From the NCBI GenBank assembly GCA_033763575.1, contig JANRKF010000013.1:1-64000 (forward strand): a stretch of DNA of 64,000 bases, in the 5' to 3' direction. Below are positions 58,426-64,000 of the stretch, in pieces. How positions within the stretch are numbered: position 1 is the stretch's first letter; each line of letters begins with the position of its first letter. The stretch comes from JANRKF01 sp033763575. GTDB lineage: Bacteria > Pseudomonadota > Alphaproteobacteria > Rickettsiales > SXRF01. Both the position numbers and the translations under genes were made by a program. Below the pieces are notes generated by a model. The model was not told where the DNA came from. It saw nothing but the letters and a program-made list of their open reading frames with translations, and did no database searches.

Positions 58426-58455
58426 AAAAATGCATTTCCCCCCTTCCGTGACACA
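58426..58455 (+). promoter_or_regulatory. conserved motif upstream of the portal gene
   Basis: The second copy of the motif at 55715: AAAAATGCAT then CCCCTTCCGTGACACA. The 130 bp between it and the portal start contain no gene. The region 58283-58583 holds only this motif and the preceding terminator. Confidence 0.6.
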
Positions 58456-58583
58456 TTCTTCTCGGCAAATCTATAAATGTAAGCTCGAAGAAGTGTGACG
58501 AATCACTGCCGCTTCCGACGCATCCGTTTTTTTATTTTTCCATTTCATTTTTCAATTTCCAATTTCAACCTCAGGGGGGACGC

Positions 58584-59786
58584 ATGAAACTTTTCCGCAA
58601 ATCCACGACAAAAGCCGCTGCCAAAAAATCGCACCCATCTTATCTCGCGGGTAGTCTCATGCGTTCCTACATGGTGATGCCCGGCCAGCCGGTATGGACG
58701 CCACGCGACTATTTTCAGTTTTCGCAGGAGGCCTATGCGAAGAACGTGGTGGCCTATCGTGCGATCGGCATGGTGGCGTCGGCGGCGGCGACGATTCCCT
58801 ACATCCTCTACCAGAAAAACCGCAACGGCAAGCGCGAGATCATGACGCATCCAGTGTTATCGCTGCTTTCGCGCCCGAACCCGACGCAGTCGTTCAATGA
58901 TTTTCTGCAGGCGCTTTATCACTATAAAATGATTTCGGGAAATGCCTTCATACAGGCGGTGATGCCTTCCGGCGAGGCCCCGCGTGAGCTGTATCTCCTG
59001 CGGCCCGACCGCATGCAGATCATCGCCGGGAAAAATGCCATGCCTGCGGCGTATCGTTACACCGTGGATGAAAAAACCGCCGATTTTCCGGTGGACCGCC
59101 TCACGGGCCGTTCGCGCATACTGCATCTCAAAACGTTCCATCCGACCAACGACTGGTATGGCCTCTCGCCCATCGAGGCGGCGGCCTACAGCATCGACCA
59201 GCATAACCAGGCGAGCACGTGGAACCAGTCGCTCATGCAGAATGGGGCGCGTCCTTCGGGGGCGCTGGTGGTGCGCGGGGAAAATGGCGGCGGCGTGCTT
59301 TCCGAGGAGCAATATAATCGCATGAAAATTCAGATCGACGAGCAGTTTTCCGGCAGCATCAATGCCGGGCGGCCGCTGTTGCTCGAAGGCGGGCTGGAGT
59401 GGAAAGAGATGAGCCTTTCGCCGAAAGACATGGATTTCATCGCCAGCAAAAATGCCAGTGCGCGGGATATTGCGCTGGCGTTCGGCGTGCCGCCGCAGCT
59501 GCTCGGCATTCCCGGCGACAGCACCTATAATAATTTGCAGGAGGCGCGGGTGTCGCTCTGGGAGCAGACGATATTGCCGCTTGCGGCCAGCACCGCCGAG
59601 TCGCTCAACCACTGGCTGCTGCCGCTGTTCGGCGAGGGGCTGGAGCTGGTGCCGAATACCGATGACATTTTGCCGCTCGCCATCCGCAACCAGGCGATCT
59701 GGGACCGCGTCGAAAAAGCATCCTTCCTCACCGACGATGAAAAACGCGCCGCCGTCGGCTATCCGCCCGCCAATCCTCGGGCGTGA
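58584..59786 (+). CDS. HK97-family portal protein
   Basis: The 400 residues form the dodecameric DNA gate of the capsid. Typical are FRK at the start, YMVMPGQPVWTPRDYFQFSQEAYAKNVVAYRAIGMVASAAATIPYILY, HPVLSLLSRPNPTQSFNDFLQALYHYKMISGNAFIQ, ELYLLRPDRMQII, YGLSPIEAAAYSIDQHNQASTWNQSLMQNGARPSGALVV, and DIALAFGVPPQLLGIPGDSTYNNLQEARVSLWEQTILPLA. The ribosome site AGGGGGG lies 5 bp before ATG. It looks most like gene transfer agent and lambda-like portals. Confidence 0.94.
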   Translation: MKLFRKSTTKAAAKKSHPSYLAGSLMRSYMVMPGQPVWTPRDYFQFSQEAYAKNVVAYRAIGMVASAAATIPYILYQKNRNGKREIMTHPVLSLLSRPNPTQSFNDFLQALYHYKMISGNAFIQAVMPSGEAPRELYLLRPDRMQIIAGKNAMPAAYRYTVDEKTADFPVDRLTGRSRILHLKTFHPTNDWYGLSPIEAAAYSIDQHNQASTWNQSLMQNGARPSGALVVRGENGGGVLSEEQYNRMKIQIDEQFSGSINAGRPLLLEGGLEWKEMSLSPKDMDFIASKNASARDIALAFGVPPQLLGIPGDSTYNNLQEARVSLWEQTILPLAASTAESLNHWLLPLFGEGLELVPNTDDILPLAIRNQAIWDRVEKASFLTDDEKRAAVGYPPANPRA

Positions 59787-59877
59787 CCCGATGATCCATA
59801 ATCACCCTAGCATAAGTCAATTGCGAGAATGAAAGGAATGAAGTATCGTCGGTGAAGTTTAAACGAGCGTATTTCCT

Positions 59878-60417
59878 ATGGCCCTCAAAAACACTTCCGA
59901 TTCTTTCGGCTGGCTAGCGAAGTTGTTTCACTGGCTGATTGCGGCGTGCATCATTACGCTGTGGATCGTTGGCAGCCTGATGGGCGATATGGAAAATTCA
60001 CCCACTAAATTCCAGATTTATTTCCTGCATAAATCCACCGGCATCATGGTGCTGGCGCTGGCGGTTCTGGCATTTACGTGGCGTGCGGCCAATAAAAAAC
60101 CGGGTTTGCCTCCGCATGTCGGCAAAGCGCAAAAAGCGGCGGCGAGCGCGGTGAAATATGGGCTGTATCTCTGCATGATCTTGATGCCGATGAGCGGCTG
60201 GGTGATGAGCTCGGCGGCGGGATACCCCGTATCGGTATATGGGTTGTTCACGCTGCCCGATCTGGTGGCGCCCGACAAAGCGCTGGCGGAGAGCATGAAA
60301 GAGCGTCACGAAGCGACCGGCAACATCCTCCTCGTGCTGTTCTGCCTGCATGCGGGTGCGGCCCTGCTGCACCATTTCTACCATAAGGACGGCGTCCTGA
60401 GAAGGATGTTGCCTTAA
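59878..60417 (+). CDS. cytochrome b561 family protein
   Basis: The 179 residues hold four membrane helices. Heme-ligand histidines are visible in KLFHWLIAACIITLWIVG (residue 18), FLHKSTGIMVLALAVL, and near the last helices (LLVLFCLHAGAALLHHFYH). Such proteins transfer electrons between quinol and superoxide or other acceptors in the inner membrane. It is a cellular, not phage, function placed between the portal and protease genes, and it has a normal start at 59878 without a clear ribosome site. Confidence 0.85.
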   Translation: MALKNTSDSFGWLAKLFHWLIAACIITLWIVGSLMGDMENSPTKFQIYFLHKSTGIMVLALAVLAFTWRAANKKPGLPPHVGKAQKAAASAVKYGLYLCMILMPMSGWVMSSAAGYPVSVYGLFTLPDLVAPDKALAESMKERHEATGNILLVLFCLHAGAALLHHFYHKDGVLRRMLP

Positions 60418-60539
60418 TCCCCGCATTTATTGCGGGGTCCGGTCATCACCGATGTTTCGGTGAGTGGACCTTACAAAAATTCCCTACCCCCTGTTCGGAA
60501 TAACCAACTACCAGACCCCGCAACAAGTGCGGGGATAAT
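60415..60539 (+). repeat. palindromic element with two inverted hairpins
   Basis: TAATCCCCGCATTTATTGCG begins the left hairpin, and GACCCCGCAACAAGTGCGGG is in the inverted right copy (60514-60533). A small hairpin TCACCGA-TGT-TTCGGTGA (60445-60462) lies between. The element has terminal inverted repeats, 125 bp, and its first bases make the TAA stop of the cytochrome b561 gene. Confidence 0.75.
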
Positions 60540-60554
60540 CACGAGGAACTACCA

Positions 60555-61130
60555 ATGACCTACAAAAAGATTAGCGCTTCCATGCGGGAGCGCAAACGAA
60601 TGGCGTTTGCCTTACAGGTAAAATCCATGGGCGCCGACGGCCGTTTCGCGGGCTATGCCAGCGTGTTCGACATCGTTGATAACCAGAAGGATATCATCAT
60701 GAAGGGCGCGTTCGCAGGAGCGCTTAAAAACGGCCCCGGCGCGATCAAGCTGCTATGGCAACATCAGCAGGACGAGCCGATTGGCATCTTCGACCATATT
60801 TTCGAGGACGCGTTCGGGCTGTATGTCGAGGGGCGGTTGCTGCTCGATGTGCAACAGGCGAGGGAGGCGCACGCGCTGCTCAAGGCGGGTGCGGTTTCGG
60901 GCCTCTCCATTGGCTATTCGCCGGTGCGCTACCGTATCGACGGGGATACCGGGGTACGGTATCTGGCGGCGGTCGATCTCTTTGAGATCAGCCTCGTCAC
61001 CTTTCCCGCCAACGACGCCGCGAAAGTGACGGTGGTGAAGGGCACTCCCTCCCCCCTCAATGGGGGAGGAACAGAGATGATCGCCCTGCAAGACGCTCTC
61101 GACAAGGCCATCTTGACGTTGCGTTTTTAA
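60555..61130 (+). CDS. HK97-family prohead protease
   Basis: The 191 residues show RFAGYASVFDIVDNQKDIIMKGAFAGAL, IKLLWQHQQDEPIGIFDHIFEDAFGLYVEGRLLLD, ALLKAGAVSGLSIGY (catalytic Ser) and FEISLVTFPANDAAKV. It cleaves the scaffold part of the capsid protein. The C-terminal stretch (PSPLNGGGTE...) comes from a repeat insertion of the kind found in terL. The ending beyond residue 160 is thus changed from the usual protease. Confidence 0.92.
   Translation: MTYKKISASMRERKRMAFALQVKSMGADGRFAGYASVFDIVDNQKDIIMKGAFAGALKNGPGAIKLLWQHQQDEPIGIFDHIFEDAFGLYVEGRLLLDVQQAREAHALLKAGAVSGLSIGYSPVRYRIDGDTGVRYLAAVDLFEISLVTFPANDAAKVTVVKGTPSPLNGGGTEMIALQDALDKAILTLRF
61047..61070 (+). repeat. palindromic repeat at the end of the protease gene
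   Basis: Hairpin CCCTCCCCCC TCAAT GGGGGAGG. It is the short version of the terL element and encodes PSPLNGGG in frame. Confidence 0.6.
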
Positions 61131-61131
61131 T

Positions 61132-61173
61132 AGGTTATAATAGGTCTTATTGAATTATAATAGGATCTATTAA
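61132..61173 (+). promoter_or_regulatory. operator/promoter repeats of the RelB/RelE-type pair
   Basis: TTATAATAGG occurs at 61135 and 61156, and AATAGGATCTATT (61159-61171) is a near-perfect palindrome just before the antitoxin ATG. This layout is typical of autoregulated toxin-antitoxin operators; TATAAT within the repeat may be the -10. Confidence 0.5.
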
Positions 61174-61175
61174 CT

Positions 61176-61397
61176 ATGGAAACGTTATCCTTTCAGGCAC
61201 CGGCGGCGATGAAGAAAAAGCTGGAGCGTTTTGCCGGCCAGCTTGATCGCAGCAAGGGCTACCTTATCCGCGAGGCGCTCGCCGACTACCTGGAAGATCT
61301 GGAGGATTATGTAGCGGTCATGCGCGACCGGAAATCGCATGATCCGAAGCGGAATCTTTCGCTTGCGGCGGTCAAACGCAAATACAAGCTTAAATAA
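61176..61397 (+). CDS. RelB/CopG-like antitoxin
   Basis: The 73 residues start METLSFQAPAAMKKKLERFAGQLDRSKGYLIREALADYLEDLEDY, a ribbon-helix-helix DNA-binding domain. The C-terminal half (VAVMRDRKSHDPKRNLSLAAVKRKYKLK) is the toxin-binding tail. The stop overlaps the toxin start by 1 bp. It is a pair inserted between protease and capsid. Confidence 0.85.
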   Translation: METLSFQAPAAMKKKLERFAGQLDRSKGYLIREALADYLEDLEDYVAVMRDRKSHDPKRNLSLAAVKRKYKLK

Positions 61398-61660
61398 TGG
61401 CGTGGCAGGTTGAGTTTACGGCAAAGGCGGACAAGCAGTTCGCCAAGCTCGACCGGCACACGCAGCAAGCCATCGTGAAGTATCTTGAACGCGTCATCGA
61501 GAGTGACGACCCCACATTATTCGGTAAAGCGCTGGTCGGTGAATTTTCCGGCCTGTGGCGTTACCGCGTGGGCAAATACCGCATCATCTGCGACCTTCAG
61601 CAACAACGGCTGATTGTCGAGGTGGTACGCATCGGTAAACGCAACAGCGTTTACGATTAA
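61397..61660 (+). CDS. RelE/ParE-family toxin
   Basis: The 87 residues read WQVEFTAKADKQFAKLDRHTQQAIVKYLERVI, then LFGKALVGEFSGLWRYRVGKYRIICDLQQQRLIVEVVRIGKRNSVYD. RELE motifs LWRYRVGKYRI and EVVRIGKRNSVY are present. It is an mRNA interferase or a gyrase-type ParE; the final VYD and basic residues fit RelE. Confidence 0.88.
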   Translation: MAWQVEFTAKADKQFAKLDRHTQQAIVKYLERVIESDDPTLFGKALVGEFSGLWRYRVGKYRIICDLQQQRLIVEVVRIGKRNSVYD

Positions 61661-61843
61661 CCAAACCACCAACCAACTTTTTTTTACCAACTCATTCCCG
61701 ATTAGTGCCAAGCAGTACTAGGAAGGCAAGGCGAGGTGGAGGGAGCGTACATGAGAGTACGTGACCGATACCGAGTCCGCCGCCTGACGACGTAATGCGA
61801 CGGCAATAGGAGGGAATTTTATCAACCAACAAAGGAATGAAAT
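61661..61843 (+). other. spacer before the capsid gene, possibly structured RNA
   Basis: Between 61700 and 61815 lies a GC-rich block containing the hairpin CGTAC-ATGAGA-GTACG (61749-61764) and a GCGACGGCA/TGACGACGT region. It may be a structured 5' leader or a repeat. The ribosome site AAAGGAATG precedes the capsid ATG. No gene is seen. Confidence 0.35.
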
Positions 61844-63040
61844 ATGACTATTTCTGAAATCACTGAACGCGTCTCGCACCTGGGACATGCATGGGAAGAA
61901 TTCAAGCATGTGAACGATGCGCGCCTGCGTGAGATCGAGACCAAAGGCTCTGCCGACGGCCTCTATAACGAGCACCTGAACAATATCAGCCGTGCGCTCG
62001 ACAACTACAAATCGCGTCTCGACACCATCGAGACGGCCTATGCGCGTCCGGAACTGGGCGCCGAGCTGGAAACCAAACATACCCATGCCGGGTATAGCGA
62101 ATACAGCAAGGCCTTCCGCAATTACCTGCGTAAAGGCATGGATGCGGGTTTAGAGCAGCTTTCGACCAAGACACTTTCGGTCGGTTCCGATCCCGATGGC
62201 GGTTACCTGGTGACGCCGACCATGAGCGGCAAGATCGTGAAATCGGTGTATGAAACTTCGCCGATGCGCCAGGTCGCTTCGGTGGAAACCATCACCTCCG
62301 ATTCGCTGGAACTGATCGACGACCACGACCAGGCCTCGGCGGGGTGGACTTCGGAAACCGGCGCCATTTCGGAAACCAATACGCCGCAAATCGCCAAGCG
62401 CAACATCCCGACCCATGAACTTTATGCACAGCCGAAGGCGACGCAGAAGCTGGTAGACGATGCCGCGATCGATATCGAAGCATGGCTTGCCGATAAAATT
62501 TCCGACATCTTCGCCCGCAAGGAAAATACGTCCTTCATCAGCGGCAACGGTTCGGGCCAGCCACGCGGTATCCTCACCTACGCGGCGGGCACCGACTGGA
62601 ACCAGATCGAGCAGATCGATTCCGGCACCAGCGGATCGGTCACTGCCGACGGCCTCATCAAAGTATTTTATGCGCTGAAAGATGCCTATACCCGCAACGC
62701 CAGCTTCATGATGAACCGGGCGACCGTGCAGGCGGTGCGTCTCCTGAAAGAGGCGACCACCAACCAATATCTGTGGCAGCCGGGCCTTGCGGCCGGTGCG
62801 CCGGATACCCTCATGGGGGTACCGGTGATGATGGCGTCCGACATGCCGACGGCGGCGGCGGATTCGCTTTCGGTCGCGGTGGGTGATTTCAAGGCGGCGT
62901 ACCAGATTGTTGATCGCCGTGGCATCAGCATCCTGCGCGATCCGTTCACAGAAAAACCGTTCGTGAAATTCTACGCCACCAAGCGCGTCGGCGGCGATGT
63001 CATCAATTTTGAAGCCATCAAGCTGTTGAAGCTTGCTTAA
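61844..63040 (+). CDS. HK97-family major capsid protein
   Basis: The 398 residues have an N-terminal helical scaffold (delta) part to about residue 90 and the mature fold after it. The mature start is near KTLSVGSDPDGGYLVTPTMSGKIVKSVYETSPMRQVASVETI. Later segments are GQPRGILTYAAGT, FMMNRATVQAVRLLKEATTNQYLWQPGLAAGAPDTLMGVPVMMASDMP, VAVGDFKAAYQIVDRRGISILRDPFTEKPFVKFYATKRVGGDVINFEAIKLLKL. This is the form seen in gene transfer agents and lambda-like phages. Confidence 0.94.
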   Translation: MTISEITERVSHLGHAWEEFKHVNDARLREIETKGSADGLYNEHLNNISRALDNYKSRLDTIETAYARPELGAELETKHTHAGYSEYSKAFRNYLRKGMDAGLEQLSTKTLSVGSDPDGGYLVTPTMSGKIVKSVYETSPMRQVASVETITSDSLELIDDHDQASAGWTSETGAISETNTPQIAKRNIPTHELYAQPKATQKLVDDAAIDIEAWLADKISDIFARKENTSFISGNGSGQPRGILTYAAGTDWNQIEQIDSGTSGSVTADGLIKVFYALKDAYTRNASFMMNRATVQAVRLLKEATTNQYLWQPGLAAGAPDTLMGVPVMMASDMPTAAADSLSVAVGDFKAAYQIVDRRGISILRDPFTEKPFVKFYATKRVGGDVINFEAIKLLKLA

Positions 63041-63042
63041 CC

Positions 63043-63111
63043 TAATCCCCGCACTTGTTGCGGGGTCTGGTACTTAAAAAACACCGGACCCCGCCATTCG
63101 GCGGGGATTAT
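63043..63111 (+). repeat. palindromic element after the capsid gene
   Basis: TAATCCCCGCACTTGTTGCG hairpin, a short AT spacer, and the inverted ACCGGACCCCGCC...GGCGGGGATTAT. It is the compact form of the element at 60415. Confidence 0.75.
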
Positions 63112-63129
63112 CATTTCGGAGAAAATTTT

Positions 63130-63543
63130 ATGAGAGACCTTTACCGCAATATACTGGTGACGCAGCATCTTGACCCTGCGACCGCCACCACCACCAGAAC
63201 CTCCACCACCGTCGACCTTCAGGGCTATGACAGCGCGAATCTTCTGTTTGCCGTCGGGCAGTCGGGCGATACCTTGTCCGGCTCGGTGTACTGGACGCTG
63301 AAACTCACCCACAGCGACGACGATTCGAGCTATTCGGATGTCACGCTCGCCGAACTCAACAACACGGCGGCGACCGTGGTGATCGATTCCGGCAGTGAGG
63401 ACGGCACGGTTTACGGCTTCGGCTATAATGGGGCGAAACGTTACCTGCGCGCCGTGGCCACCCCGACCGGCACCCATAGCAACGGCACCCCGCTCGCGAT
63501 CATCGCCCTGCGCGGCACGCCTGCCTATGCCCCGGTGAATTAG
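63130..63543 (+). CDS. small head-associated protein
   Basis: The 137 residues are beta-rich and Thr/Ser/Asp-rich (TTTRTSTTVDLQGYDSANLLFAVGQSGDTLSG... SVYWTLKLTHSDDDSSYSDVTLAELN ... RYLRAVATPTGTHSNGTPLAIIALRGTPAY). Proteins of this size and composition follow the capsid gene in alphaproteobacterial prophages and resemble head-decoration or fibre proteins. The ATG at 63130 has CGGAG 8 bp upstream; a longer frame from 63055 is a repeat artefact. Confidence 0.6.
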   Translation: MRDLYRNILVTQHLDPATATTTRTSTTVDLQGYDSANLLFAVGQSGDTLSGSVYWTLKLTHSDDDSSYSDVTLAELNNTAATVVIDSGSEDGTVYGFGYNGAKRYLRAVATPTGTHSNGTPLAIIALRGTPAYAPVN

Positions 63544-63548
63544 TTTAC

Positions 63549-63635
63549 ATCCCCGGCAAGCCGAAGGCGCGACCGGGGATCTTGTGGTCGCCACACATCG
63601 TAGCTTCTACAGGATCCCCGCCTTCGCGGGGATAA
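63549..63635 (+). repeat. palindromic element after the head gene
   Basis: ATCCCCGG...CCGGGGAT (63549-63580) and GGATCCCCGCCTTCGCGGGG (63612-63631) are two hairpins about 30 bp apart, the same style as at 4139 and 54178. Confidence 0.7.
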
Positions 63636-63679
63636 ACTAGGAATATGACATTCTTCCCATACATGCTATGACATGTCTT

Positions 63680-64000
63680 ATGTCGACCAAAACAAATATT
63701 GAATGGACGGAAATGACGTGGAATCCGACAACGGGTTGCACGAAAATTTCACCTGGATGTAAATATTGTTATGCGGAAGTAATGGCGAACAGGCTGCAGG
63801 CGATGGGCGCTGCGGGATACGAACAAGGCTTTAAACTACAACTCCATCCCGATCGCCTGAAACAGCCGCTTGCGCGTAAAAAATCGACCACCTATTTTGT
63901 CAATTCCATGAGCGATTTATTTCATGAAGAGATTCCGTTTGCTTATCTCGATCAGGTATTTGCCATCATTCGTCAAACGCCACAGCATACGTATCAAATT
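63680..64000 (+). CDS. Gp37/Gp68 (DUF5131) family protein, 3' end cut by window edge
   Basis: The frame begins STKTNIEWTEMTWNPTTGCTKISPGCKYCYAEVMANRLQ, with a GC-x6-GC-x2-C cysteine pattern like a radical-SAM cluster. FVNSMSDLFHEEIPFAYLDQVFAIIRQTPQHTYQI follows. This is the phage Gp37/Gp68 family, common in actinophages and prophages. Activity is unknown. It runs past position 64000. Confidence 0.9.
   Translation, partial: MSTKTNIEWTEMTWNPTTGCTKISPGCKYCYAEVMANRLQAMGAAGYEQGFKLQLHPDRLKQPLARKKSTTYFVNSMSDLFHEEIPFAYLDQVFAIIRQTPQHTYQI

Noticed and set aside
1..64000. CRISPR array
   Set aside because: No regularly spaced direct repeats of 24-40 bp were found; the repeats present are single palindromic elements.

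Overview
The window is an alphaproteobacterial chromosome segment. The evidence is the Exb/Ton layout with two ExbD genes, the chorismate mutase-hisC-tyrA cluster next to metX, a phosphatidylserine pathway, a CarD regulator with a lysine-rich tail, and a head-gene cluster of the kind found in alphaproteobacterial prophages and gene transfer agents. The genes fit a free-living or host-associated Rhodospirillales-like or deep-branching lineage; the sequence alone does not fix the genus. Small palindromic repeats are common, and several lie inside or at the ends of genes.

Layout. 1-5.3 kb: 3' end of gyrA, a lipoprotein esterase, an RluA pseudouridine synthase and an exbB-exbD-exbD-tonB operon. 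5.3-10.4 kb: rmlBADC for dTDP-rhamnose followed by a glycosyltransferase/epimerase fusion that carries a run of nine G. 10.4-16.9 kb: a D-amino-acid transaminase-like enzyme, a HAD phosphatase, the aromatic amino acid operon (chorismate mutase, hisC, tyrA) and metX. 16.9-22 kb: thrS, rplM-rpsI, psd and pssA.

22.2-33.4 kb is a genomic island inside a tRNA-Ser(UGA) gene. The 5' half of the original tRNA is at 22163 and its matching 3' half is about 11 kb away at 33315-33372. A complete second tRNA-Ser lies at the left end. The island carries small DNA-binding proteins, a DUF3768 gene, an operon of AbiEi antitoxin, an unusually long AbiEii toxin (with WYL-like and zinc-finger-like tails) and a TM0106-type RecB nuclease, then a patch of three broken genes, then a zinc regulon (Zur, ABC transporter, DUF3299 protein, His-rich membrane proteins) with two near-identical Zur-box candidates. 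No integrase is visible.

33.4-40.6 kb: a Cys-rich copper-binding-type protein, then a seven-gene lipid-modification operon (FAD oxidoreductase, DUF1365, cyclopropane synthase-like, chalcone-isomerase-like, transporter, DUF3833, SDR) that ends in a truncated old-yellow-enzyme gene, which probably marks a junction. 40.7-55.6 kb: uvrA, carD, two DUF192 proteins, a ROK kinase, argG with a BrnT/BrnA toxin-antitoxin pair, hfq, malonyl-CoA decarboxylase and several unknown proteins.

55.7-64 kb: phage or gene-transfer-agent head genes (small-terminase-position protein, TerL, portal, HK97 protease, HK97 capsid, a small head protein) interrupted by a cytochrome b561 gene and a RelB/RelE-type pair. A Gp37/Gp68-family gene runs off the right edge. 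The same motif of about 30 bp precedes both the terminase block and the portal gene.
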